Positions 23,218-35,452 of a stretch of DNA of 64,000 nt are shown in pieces. Below the pieces are notes generated by a model that worked only from the letters and a program-made list of their open reading frames with translations, was not told the origin of the DNA and searched no databases. The stretch comes from Filosporella fistucella (lineage: Eukaryota; Ascomycota; Leotiomycetes; Helotiales), in NCBI GenBank assembly GCA_030077755.1, contig JAQJZZ010000018.1, positions 1,798,001 to 1,862,000 on the forward strand, read 5' to 3'. A program made the translations under genes and the position numbers. How positions within the stretch are numbered: the first letter of the stretch is position 1; each line of letters starts with the position of its first letter.

Positions 23218-25555
23218 GAGAGACTTTACTCTGATAGTATCACGAATCGAGGTCATGGAGGCCTAGGCGTTAAGGGTCTCTTCGAATTCCAAGGAGATGG
23301 TACAACTTAAAGGCATTGGCGCCATGGAGGAGCCATCATTATTTGGGCGATTTTTGTACAAGTAGCTTGTGGAGTGTACTTCGGATTGATACCAACTGAT
23401 AAATGCAAGTTTCATCTAATCTGTTCTCTCTATCGCACAAATTGCTGGGCGTCTGAATGTTCCCGCACGGTCTTTATTCAATCGAGAAAATTGCACGAAA
23501 TGGTTCGGCCGAAGGGAGCGGCAGGTCTCTTTAGAACATACCGAGGATGGCAGGTTGTCACGGTTCATTGTGTAATTTGCAACAGGTATAGCCGTGGAAA
23601 CTCAGAACGGCGGCAAGATGAGCCTGCTTTGACATGGGATGCTGGATTCTGATCCTGTTTCTGCCGAGCGCCTATGTGGAACGTGCGGCCATGCTTCCAC
23701 CTCAAGGGGTCTTCCAGAAAGTCTGAAAACACCTCAGTGACCTCATGGTGGAATCACGGTTTGGTTTGTATGGCTACCTCCCCTATACTGGACTTGCCTC
23801 GCTCGTCTTCGGCGTGTTGGCAAGCAGGTGGTAAGAGAGTTCTTGGTCTTACTTGATGAGCGCTCATCAAACTGTTTTCAGGCAGTGAAAAGAAGGTTAA
23901 AGATGGCTGTGCTAGGAAGTCTATTCTCTGAAAGGGGATTCTATGTCATGTCTTACTTATTCAGATGGTGAACGATGCTTGGCTTTCTTTGCCTTTAGAA
24001 CTTGGCTGGGAGGGAGACCCACTGTACTCAAACTTGGTGTCTGTCATTGTATCACTAGGGTGGAGGAGAGCTAGGTTTATATATGCATATTTTTTCGAAC
24101 GCTATGACTTTTTTGCTCAGTGCACTTTGGACTTCCTTTTTGCCGCTGCGAACTTAGAATTCCGCTTGACCGATGAGAGGTTGCTGTTTGTGACAATGCA
24201 GAAATGTTGCGAGGTGGTCACTGTGAAGTCAAGGCTGATACTTCAAATTATTGTGATTCTTTGCGAGGAATTCCAAATGCTGCATTGCAATTCAATTCGG
24301 GAATTATCCCATTCAATACAGCTCAAGCCGCTCTATATAAGCCTAATCTGAAGTCGCCAGAAAAAGCCGGAGCAAACTCTCTATAAGCTCTCTTGCTCCG
24401 GTGTGATTACTTACACGCATTCGCCATGGCCACCTCAATTTACTATAGTCTTTGCAAAGTAGAGAGAATGCTTGAAATCTATTTCCACCGCTCTTTGACG
24501 GAACAGGCTTTTGATGACCCCCATTTCATATCGACAGGGCTCGGTCAAAGGTAAGGAGATTTACAATGGGGCTCTTATTGTGGTACCTAGCACCAATTGC
24601 GGTACTTGTTTGAGCAGGTAGTCCTCTTTTTCCCATGATTCCACCAATGACAAACACAGTATTCTCTCAGAAATGCTCCGACGTGCGCCATCTGTTCTGT
24701 GCGCCTCATCCGCTATCCCTGCCGCCAAGTTAGTGCTGTGCCTCAGGGGTTTACAGCAAGTGTAGGCTAGAATTCAGGGTTCTTCCTTTGCTCAATCAGT
24801 GTAAGGCTAAGCTACGGGATGCCAATTTCGGGGGCGCTCCACTGTAACTCCACCACCTTAAAACCCCAACGCCGTCAGAGCTAACTTAGAAACAACGTCT
24901 TCGTAGTATATTCCTCTGCCTCCCGTTTCATAGCAACCGCCTACGCCTAAACGAGCCTACTTTTCATCCCTCCTGATCTGATTCTTCTCTCAATTCCCAC
25001 CTGTAGCCCAAGCCAAATTCATCTTGGCGGCGGGTCAAACGCCGTTGGTGTCGCGGGAATACTTGCTCTCAGCGGCCATAGACGGTCAACTTCCCTGTGA
25101 TGTATCATATCAACCCTTCTGCGGATCCTGCTAGGCTCTTGTAGAGCTTCAACAAAGGCCGCCAACCTAGATCTGCCATCTGATGATCTGACTATTGGAG
25201 GCTGGCATGAGATGTGAACCTTGTGAATTGTTTCTCGATTGTTTTCAGTCGGTGGACATCCCATGGAAGTGGGCTGTCATTTCGAGATGACGGTGCTGAG
25301 GCTCCACCCGTTGGGAACAAGTCCTGTAGGACGGCCATGCTTCGGCTTTGGTCGACACGGTAATAGCTTTGTATCCTTTGACATTGCGAGAGGTTTAAAA
25401 GTGCTTTGTTCTTCCTCTCCTGATATTTTGTTTGGCCCATTCATCTTCGTTCGATAATTTTATTTCTCTTCTCACAGGATCCGGGCGATTCCATACATTC
25501 TAACTCCCATCCATTCTTTATTTGCCTCGTGCTGGACACCTTTTATATCTTCAAT
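23218..25555. other. Intergenic region of 2.3 kb
   Basis: Only unconvincing open frames, the longest being 128 codons from 23965. The last few hundred bases are probably the promoter and leader of the Egh16-like gene. Confidence 0.5.
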
Positions 25556-26954
25556 ATGCGTTCATCTATCTTCTACAGTGCAGGTCTCCTGTCTCTTGCG
25601 AATGCCCATGGAGTTATTTTGGCGGCTGTTGGTGATTCGGGAATGAGTGTGGGGTTCCAAGGTAGGAAGGAATTGGGTTATAAGTCATGGACAACATTAA
25701 CCTTCCGCAGTTGATCCAAACATCGCACGGAACTGTACCGGAATCAGTCCTTGTCAGCAGGATACAACTATCATCCGAGATGCCGAGATCAACGCAAACA
25801 TCGTCAATGAATGTGGGCGAACAGAGTTGACTGGAAATATCGACGTGGGAGAGAACACAGAGAATGCTATTGCAGCAGGTCAAATCACCACCGTCAAGGC
25901 AGGAGGAACTATGCAGGTTACTATCCATCAGGTAGGTACATTAAAGTTGGTTGGAATCTAGATACTAATAATGTAAAGGTCAATGCCGATGGAGCCGGCC
26001 CATACGTTTGTGACCTTGATCAAACCGGCAATGCTGGTATCATCTCGCAAAATCTGACTGTCACCAACAACATTCCCGGTGTAAACGGTTTCTCTCAAGC
26101 CAAGACCCAGAACTTCAATATCACCGTTCAGATGCCAGCCAACCTTGCTTGTACAGGTGGTATGTCATCCTTTATTTCCAACCAGGGTTATTCCAATACT
26201 AACTTATCTAGCCTCGACCGGAAATGTGTGCACCGTTCGATGCAGAAACAACGCTCTTGCCGGTCCTTTCGGAGGTTGTTTCGCTGTCCAACAAACTGCT
26301 GCTGGCAATGCCAAAGCCGCAACCGTGAAGTCCAACTCCGCCAACCAAAGTACGTAGATTTTATATATACTCAGATTTGATGTCCATGTCCAAGTTTCTA
26401 CCATAGAAATAGAACCTAATGATAATCATCAAACTGTCTCTACATGCCTCTGACTTGCATGTATTATACTGTCACGAGAACACCACTAACTTTTCCACCC
26501 TCTAGTCGACACCCTTCAATCCCTCGAAGCAGTAAACGCTCAAATTGCCCAGAACAACAAAGATCTCCCAGCAGCAATCGCAAACAACCAAGCTCAAGGA
26601 ACACCCGAAGGCCTCAAACAGGTTGCTGATGCCGCAGCCCTAGCTGGTCTCTCCATCACCTCCAAGGCATCACCAGTTCAAACACCTGTTCGTGCTAATA
26701 TCGGCACCAATGCCGCCGTTGCTGTTGAGAGCGCACCAACCCAAGCAGGCGCTGCGCTTGCTACGTCTTCTGCTGTCGCCACGGCTTCCAAGGCTGCGAA
26801 GGGAGCAAAGGGAGCGAAGAGTGCGGCTGCTGCCACTGCTAGCTCTACGGTCACAGCTGGGAAGGCTGGCAAGGCGGCGAAGAACGATGCTGCTGCTAAT
26901 GGGAAGAGAAACTCACTGAAGTGGGCCAAGAGGGAGATGAGTGAAGATTCATAG
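25556..26954 (+). CDS. Egh16/Gas2-like secreted appressorium-type protein
   Basis: Exons 25556-25661, 25711-25931, 25979-26156, 26212-26349 and 26506-26954, 363 aa. The start at 25556 gives a signal peptide (MRSSIFYSAGLLSLANAHG). The conserved family blocks HGVILAA, VGFQVDPNIARNCTG, CQQDTT and ELTGNIDVGENTENA are present, and all exon joins keep them in frame. The Egh16/Gas family includes Magnaporthe Gas1/Gas2 and Blumeria Egh16, expressed in infection structures; their biochemical function is unknown. The cysteine-containing domain ends near residue 214. The tail is Ala/Lys-rich (repeated AAKGAK-like units) with a GKR near the end. Introns are 49, 47, 55 and 156 nt; the last one, just before the tail, is unusually long for this window. 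Confidence 0.9.
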
Positions 26955-28301
26955 ATCTCTGACACTGCGACATCTTCTCTCTTTGGAGCAGATTCAGAGA
27001 ACTAGAGGACAAACGGGACGGGTGGAAGATACTGTATATTGCTGAAGACTAGAGAATGTATCTGGCGTTCAATTTTCAACTTGGCATTCAAAGTGTGAAG
27101 AGATGGGTAGATTGGCAGGTGTATTTCTTGTATTTTACAGTTTGGATTTAGGAGCGACGGGATTTAGATGCATTGCCTGGTGCATTTGCATTTTTCTGCA
27201 TATAATAAAACACGATATCCTTCCCCCTTTTCCCTTTTCCCTTTTCTATCCCAAATGTGCTTTTCCTCTCCTCGCAATAATTGTGGGTTGAAAATGTATT
27301 AGCTTGGTGGAGTAGTTTCGGGTGGTTTCAAACGTCGTTCGATGGGAGATATCTCGGCTTTCGAGCGCGAGAATGCACGGAAAGTTAGATATGGGTGAAA
27401 GGGGGCTTGAAAACGAGACTTGACTCGTATACGTATTTCGGTAGGGTTGGGAAGGCTTCGAAGCATTGGTATTGCATGCGGTGTTAATTGAGTATATACG
27501 AATTTTCTAGCAGATATATGATGAGTGTCTGTACTTGTTTTGTGGTGTCATTTTCAGTGTACCCGTTGCAGTGTACTGCTAGCATAGCTAACTGATATCA
27601 AACTATCATTTCTTTGCTCCTTCCGTTCAACAAGTCTATCAATCGAATCATGGTATTTTTCAGAGATTCAAATTTACACAAGGTGGCTTGGAGGCATCAT
27701 ATTTAACATTACACTTGCGAGCGGCGAGTTACTTTATTCTTCCATATACAAATATCAATCGGCCATTTCGTAGAGATCACTTATGACATGCATAATCTCG
27801 GAGAATTCGTTGCATGCTTTATGCGGGTGAAGCAGGGAGACGCCCGCCAACAAGCGTACTGAATTCAAGGATTTCTGTCAGGTACCTACAAAGCTTGGAG
27901 TCACATGTCTATCAAATCCCCTCCTCCTCTCACAAATCACGCTCGCTACATATCACATTCAAGGCAAAAGGTTACCTAGCCCAAAAGACGCTGATCATTC
28001 TCATCTCATCTATCTCATACATGCCAAAATGCAACACGCACTACAACAAGCCATACACACCACGCCATGCTCAATCCACGCCAATGTCCCGTTTCGAATC
28101 ACAATAATGTATCTAGCACCCGCTCACAATGTTCAATGTTCAATTTAGAGAAAGCAGAGAGTAGGAAAGAAGCCAAGCAAGCAATTGAAATGGCCACACG
28201 AATGTCAACGCCTGCCCCATGCGTGTATCTCCAATCCCATAGGCTAAAATTGTGCATGCAACGAAGATAAGTACAGAGAAGTTTTATTTCCTCAGCTCAG
28301 T
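26955..28301. other. Convergent intergenic region
   Basis: Lies between the 3' ends of the Egh16-like gene (+) and the Blm10 gene (-). No gene seen. Confidence 0.5.
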
Positions 28302-31300
28302 CTACGCGAAATAAGATTTCCATAGGACACCTTCCAGATCTTCTAATTGTTCTGGCGTGAAATACTGTTAAAGTTAGCAGTTACTCGTTCATGGTGAGTG
28401 GAGGCTTCGTACCTTCTGATCCGTTACCCAAGTATCTTGTCTTGTCTTCTTGAAGTCAGCCAAGATGGTCTTGACAGTTTTTCCGATGGCGCCCGCATCG
28501 TTTGCTGCTCTGGAAGCAAGCAGTGCAAGAATCTCGGGCATCCACTCAGGAGGAGGGGTAGCGTATGGGAATGCTGTCACAAGAGCACCAAGACCTAGGA
28601 CTGCTGCGTGTCTTCGAACAACCTGTTGGTTGGTATTGATTGGTGTGCTTGTACCAGGCTTCTTCTTCGGCATGGGGTTCTTCATCAAAGCGTCGGTGAA
28701 TTTGACTTTCAGCGATGAGAGAATATTGTTTCGGAGGGCAACAGGTGAGCAACGAATCATTCCGGATAATGTAGTCGCAGCACCTGAGCGAACCTCATGT
28801 TGAGTATCTTCCAACATATCTGCCACAGCGTTGAACAGGGCCTGCTGTTGTTCTGTTTCAATGAGGAATATCCGACGGAAGTAGATCACTTGCATGTTGA
28901 TCAGTGTTCTTAGACGCTGATGCCATGACGTTGAGACTTTGCCAATACGGATGAGTGCAGATATGAATGCACCATCTTCGCCAGCACGGAAGGGGATGTT
29001 TGGAAGGTGTCGATAGACAAGATAAGCCAAACGCTGGAGCTCTGGATCCTCCTTCACATCCATCATGTGGAGTAGTTGTTCCATGAACGTATCTGGGAAG
29101 AATTCTAATAATTGGGTGCACTCATACGACTGCAAGGTTGTATCTAGCCACAAAAGAACAGTCTTGCTACCAGAAGTATATGGTGATGGAGTTTGCTGGC
29201 CAGGCACTCGTTGTTTCCGCCAAGTCTCAAGAGTGTTGAACACGTTCTCCAATGTTATCTTGAAATCCTGAGTTGGCATGTATGGTTTGATTCCAATCGA
29301 GGATGATGCTTTATTTGCATTCAACAGTGTCTCTACATCCTTGAATGCTTCGTAGTAGCGTGTACGATAAATTGAAGAGATCGTACGGCCGATTGCTTCC
29401 CGAACAGCTTTGTATGGGTGATCAAGGTGAGCAAGGAAATCCTCAAGGATAGGCTCGGAGTCGCGGAAATGCCAACCCGCATCTTGAATAGCAAATTCAA
29501 GCAGCTGGACTTTCGAACTTTCCTTGAAGGCGGCATTGGATGACATGTCCAATCTGAACGATGCAAGTTTATCGTATATTTCTCTGGCTTGTCGTGGATC
29601 TCTTCCTCCAATAATCATATGTAAGCAAGTCATCCAGTAAGTAATATTTTCCGGCGTCAACCCATCTTGGAATACTCCCAAAATGATTGGAACGGCGTAA
29701 GCCCATACTTTGTTTCGAATCTCGACTGGACGCTCAAGGACAGAAATCAGGATTGCGGCGATTATCTCGGAAGTCGCACGATGTTGATGCTTGTCACTCC
29801 CATCCTCAAAGGTTGACTCAACCAATTCTTTGAGGTCCTCAAAGGTGGCGGAAGTTATACCACTGAGTGTCAAATCGAAGGTCTGAATGAGAAGAGAAGT
29901 ATTGTGAACTCTGAAACGATCTGCAGACGCATCTCGAGGTTCTTGCTTCATATACCCAAACAACTTTTCATACCACTCTCGAGTTAAAAGCTTTCCTATT
30001 TGTGTCCGGACTGAAGTTTCGAGCTCATCATAATCGGTGAAATCAACAGGGTGGCCTCTGGTAGCTCGGAATTTCTTTCCCCATACCAGCCATCCGGGGA
30101 AGTCTCGATCAACAAAGTATTCGGGAATATCGGGGTTTGAGAAAGAGTTCAGGAACTTCTGTGTCCATTTTGGATCGTCTTGCGGAACGGTCACTTCAAC
30201 CTGATTGACCATTGTCTCCTTTTCTCGGATGAAATTCTCCACGCTATGACCGTAGACTGCTCGAGTATCTAAGAAAGTGAAAATTCGGGTCAATGATTCA
30301 GCGTAACTGGCTCGGAGGCCTGGATGGTCGTCTATAGTGCCATTTACTGCAAGCTCAACAAGTTCCGGTGGACAAAGGCTTTGAACTCGAAGACCAGCAT
30401 TGAGAATGAAGATGGTGCATCGGCCAGCGATTTTCCAATGAGAGTTCTTTGATGTCTCAATTAGCTTCAAAGCTGTTGCAGACTTCTTTTCTTCAACCTT
30501 GTTTCTTCGATCAAGGATGAACTTGTGTCTCGTGTCGATTCTTTTCGTGCAGTCTTCCCGGGGTTCGAGAGCATCAACCAAATCCTGGTTTATGACAATG
30601 ACTTGCTCCAATACCTTCCCAAACTCCAATAGACCACCATACAAAGCATTGCTGCTAATCTTTTGGATCGATGGCTTGTCCACAGAAGCTGTCTTGATGT
30701 ACAAATCGATCAGGGTGGGGGCAAAGCGCCAGTCCTTTGACATGGTCTTCGTCAAGCTTCCATAGAGCAACGTATATAGGGAGCCTTTGATCTTATCGTA
30801 ATGGTTTGTCTCCAGAGCCAAGCGGAAGGTTTCTAGAAGTGGGGGGATCACAAGTGGACGACCACCTATGAGGCTCTTCAGAGCAGATTCCAATGCAGCT
30901 TGGGCATTTATGCGAACCTCGGCATACAACGATACGGAAGATTCGGCCAGATCCAAGAGAAGTTTCTTGTCCAAGGCAGATTTGTGACGCGCTGACGAGT
31001 TATGCTTAGCACGCTGGAAATGGTAGATTCCAGCACGCTTCACCAACAATGGTCTTGGGTACTGTTTGCGTAGCCCCGTAGTCTTGAATGCACGGATATC
31101 TGCAGCATAGAGCTTCGTGACTCGCTCTAACATGTGAGCGGATCTTTCGTTCCCGACATCTGTGATCCAAGTTCTGTACGCCTGATATAGAGCAGTGAAG
31201 CAGGCTACATCATCTTCCTGGTGGGTCATCAAAAAAGTATGAATTTTTGACAGCATACGGCCGATATCCTCGCGCCTTTTGTGAATGTGTTCGTAAAATC

Positions 31301-34300
31301 GATGATCCTTCCCCAATAGATACCCTGCACGGTAATGAAATTGGGGTCTCGTCTCCTCATCTTCTGCAGCTTCTGCGAGAGGATTGTCGCTTTCGCTCTC
31401 GGAGTCATTTCCGGTCATGCTAATATCGTTGTCCGAATCTACTTCATCGGAAGAATGAGAAGCCCTCTTGGGATCCAACAGGGTAGCTATACCAGACATA
31501 ATAAGTCGCAGCTGAGCAATATTCCTCGATACTTCATCCGACCAAACTTTGTTTTTCCCCGTTCTGCTCACTGCTGGGTTGTCACTGATCAGATCGGCCA
31601 ACCTATCCATAGCAGTTGATACTTGCTCGTCCCATAACTGGATGGCAAATGTAATCTCTTCCTCAGATGGCACATGCCACTTGATCGTTAAATCAGAGGA
31701 TTTCATTATCTGACCCCAGTCACCAACATCTAGTCCTCTCTCGACGACAGTAGGCTCGTATAGAGCACTATCAACAGTGTAGATTAGAGTGAGATTCAGA
31801 AGCAAATGATGGATGTAGTTGGAAACATGGATCGTTGGAATACCTCGACACTTCTCCTGCATGTACAAGGCAATGTCGAAAAGTTCTTTCTTGTAAGGCA
31901 TGATCGAGTCCCCGATATGAACAATAATCATGCTGAGCATACTGATGTGCCACACCAACGCACGATCGCGAGGTAAGACATCAGAACCACTGCTTCTGTC
32001 TGATGCGGCTTCATTATAATCGATTTCATTGCGAATGCCGACAACAAGCATAGGTATGAAAATCTTCAGTGTCTTCTCTGGATTTGCTTTACAGAGAGAA
32101 TTGCAAATGAAAGCCATTGCATCTCGTGCTTGGTGGACGACATGACTGCTGACAAAAGCGGCAACTTTCTCGAGCGCAAGGTCGAATATTTCAGGGGAGA
32201 GCGAAGCAAACAATGGTGACAATGCCGCCGGTAAAGTATTGATCACGCTTTCTTCGGGTGATCCAGATCGGACCCGAGAGAGTTCAGGAAGATTTTCCAG
32301 AAGAGTAAATATCTTTCCAAGTAAGGACAGAACAAATTCGCCGAAGCCAGCCGTAGAAGAACGAACAATATTTGCTTCGTCCTCGTCACTCAGCTCAGTC
32401 CGATAGTCAATCTCAATGTTTGGTCCCTCTCTCTCCATACGTTCCATTTCTCCTTGGACCCATTGGATAGCCAAAGATGAATCATGGATTTCTCCATGCT
32501 CTTTTGTCAAATCAACAAATGGAACACTATAAGCAACAGCTTGTATGAAGTTCAGCGTATGTAATGTCTTCGCGAGATCATTGGCATCGATGCCTGGTAA
32601 TGCGAGAGCAAGTAATGCTGTCACATGACACCGCAAGCCCTTATGTTTGGCCAAGATGTGAGCGGTCAATTGTAAACCGCAGAGCGAGGATTGTGTCCGA
32701 TGCACTTCTACCAAGCCTTGAAGAGACGGATAGAATCTTTGTAGCGCACCTGGCAATATTAGGTGTGGCTCAAGGAAGGACAAGCCTTGTATCGCGCCGA
32801 AATAGTAATTCAGAGACTTGGCCTTCTTCGAGAACAATCCCATAAACATAACTTCTTTAAGACTCAAAACAAATCGTCTTTTCAATTCGTCATTGATACG
32901 ACGCTCTGGAGGGGTATCCATTTCTCCACTCTGTTCTCTGTTCCATCGCATGACGAAGAAATCGACAAGATGGAATACAATTTGTGCCAGCATATCTGTC
33001 CAAGCGCCTTGATTAGATGGATGGAAGAATGTGTCAATGGAGACCATCAGGCCTTCAAGGTTCGAGAGAATAGAGCCAGGTTTGTCTATGCATAATGGAG
33101 ATATTGACATGACAATCCATCGCGCAATGGAATAACCCATTGGTGCCTTCTTCTTATCTCTCTCCAAATATACACCAAGACCAGCCCCAAGATCTACCAT
33201 CTGACTGTAAGGCGACGAAGCTTGTCCCACTGGAATTTCGGTCAACCGTAATAATGCTGTGAAAATGAGATCTGACTGGTCTTTCGTGTAAATTCCATAT
33301 TCCGAGAACGGCACATGGCTGATACTTAGAGAATCTCTAGCAAGTCTTGAAAAGAGGTCGAAAAATAGTGTGTCAACTGCCTTCGACCTGTTTACAAGGG
33401 ACCAGAGATGGAAGAGAGTGGGAAGATAGTCCTGTGGTTGCAATTGACCTGGTTGGTCAGGTGCAGGGTGCGTGGGCATCAAGAAGTTCAAAGTTCCTAG
33501 CACAATAAAGGCGCCAGTAATGTCAGAAGTGCTAAAGTATGGCATGATTTCTTCCAGCATAGCCTGTCGCTCAGCAGGATCAAAATACTGAGCAGCGAAC
33601 ATGCACATGTTTGCAATATTTTTGTGGCTCCGTTTTCGACCTGATTGATGTGTTGCCATTTCCGAAGGCAGTACGATTGACTTGATTTCCTTCCATAGGG
33701 GTCTCCAATCAAGAACGAGATCTTCACCTGGCTTGAGGTAATGTTTTTTCCTATGGAACATTAGTAGTTGTTGAAAAAGTGTGAACGGGTTTCTACTTCA
33801 GCAGGTGTCGAAACATGCTCTCGAATCTATCTGCTGCTGTGTAATCCATACCAGGAGCTAGGGATAGCATGTAATACAGCTTCACCAGCTTCACCCTCAG
33901 CTCTCTCGTAATCTCAAATTTAAGGTTCATCCATCCTTTCAGTTCTCTTGTCCAGTGAACTGCACCAGGCGTAATATCTTCTGCCCTGACAGCAATATAA
34001 AGTTGTTTCAATATTTCCTCCAAAGCATCATTTCTTTCCGCCTCTTCTTCGACCTTGTAGGGTAGTAGTTGAAAGTAGGGGAACGTTCGTGGCAGGTAGC
34101 GCTTTTCTTTCTCTCCATTTACACCGTTGGAATATCCTACACCTGGGGATGTAGCACGCGATATCGCATCGCCATGATGCCCATTTTGGAGTATGTTTTG
34201 CAGTAATTGCGCATGGTTGCGACCATTTGTATAGCCTTCATCCATATTCCCAATGGTCATTTCTGATATGCGGATGCTATCGGCGGACAATTTTGGCCTC

Positions 34301-34347
34301 TTGCGCGGGGGCTCTGAACTCAACATTATGTTAGCACATGCATGCAA
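28302..34347 (-). CDS. BLM10: Proteasome activator Blm10/PA200
   Basis: Three exons on the minus strand: 34347-33797, 33750-28413 and 28364-28302, 1983 aa (1976 if the ATG at 34326 is used). The length matches this family of giant HEAT-repeat proteins. Blm10 caps the 20S core particle, opens its gate and acts in degradation of peptides and acetylated histones and in proteasome assembly. The N-terminus has a basic PPRKRPK patch that may be a nuclear signal; an acidic insert lies in the middle. The 46-nt first intron has a TACTAAT branch site; the second (48 nt) leads to a 63-nt last exon that supplies the C-terminus LWKSYFA. The family docks into the 20S alpha pockets with a C-terminal HbYX motif; here the last three residues are YFA, so Phe replaces the Tyr. 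A possible leader intron (34369 to about 34313) would remove both candidate start codons, so the exact start is uncertain. Confidence 0.93.
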
Positions 34348-35452
34348 AGGCTATGTGTGACAGAGCTTTAGATATGTACCTGTGAGGAATGCAGAGCTCA
34401 AATGGGAGTAGACAGGCTGGATGTTTATCACACGGCCTTGTTGGTTAGAGTCCTGCACAACACCAACTCATGAATATTTTGTTAAACACCAGATGAGTTA
34501 TGACAACGGTTTTCGGATGTTGGCATTGGATCTTAATTGACTTGAGTCAGCGAGGTCGGCTGCGAAATGGTTGCACTGCTTTCTCGATGTTGAACAGCCT
34601 TGCCTCGTCTGCTGACTGTACAGCTAAAGTCCGATAAAGCGATAATGCAAGGCGAGCTTGAGAATCACAAGCCCTTGATTTATAGATTTCACGAAATGAA
34701 TACTTGATTTTTGGAGCTTTGAAGTTGAGTTCAAAGAGGGTGATGAATTCAAAAGTTGCTTCGAGAATGAATTGGAAAGTCAGGTATGGTTGTTCAAGTA
34801 GTGCAATTATTTTGATGATGCTAGGCAATTGTCAACACGCAAGCCGCTGCTACCTCCTTCCCGACTGCGTCCGCACTCTGCCTAAGAAACTGTCGCCCCT
34901 TTGTCTAGATTGCGATCCCCAACCCTAGGCATTCAACATCAACCCCTCCTTCGAATCTGGCTTGTGATCTGGACATGTTTAGGTTCCGGTAGGTAGATAT
35001 CGTTCTACACATCGCCTTTTGTCGGAGTACGAGGGGATTAACATTGGGGACCCAAGAGTTCAAAATAAGTAGACAAATCTTTCAGAGTTTGGAACGCTAT
35101 CTTAGTGAAATGGAGCCAGCGATTGTGCCGGTCACCTCTTAGACAGCGGAACAAAAAGTAATCCAAGATAGAAGAGGATTCCACTCCTAGAGCAAGAACA
35201 GAGCCGAAATGTTGCATTATTCATTCATAATTACAGACACTCTGGATCTTACTGAACTAAGCATAACTATTATCCTGAACTCCTACTCGGGTTTTCACCT
35301 CTCGAGCCCCATAATAACGCTGCACCAAAGGTGCAAGAAGGTCCTCTCCAAAATGCGAGGACAATATCCCAACTACAGCCAATGGGGTATTCTAAAATGG
35401 CTTAAAGACGTGGATCTGTTGATACAAAAGGACATGCTGTGCGAGGTGACTA
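34348..35452. other. Intergenic region upstream of BLM10
   Basis: No gene supported. Contains the BLM10 promoter and, at the far end, the 3' flank of the minus-strand gene at 35453. Confidence 0.5.

Noticed and set aside
23965..24351. 128-codon hydrophobic frame
   Set aside because: Hydrophobic but irregular, no clear start context or family; chance frame is likelier.
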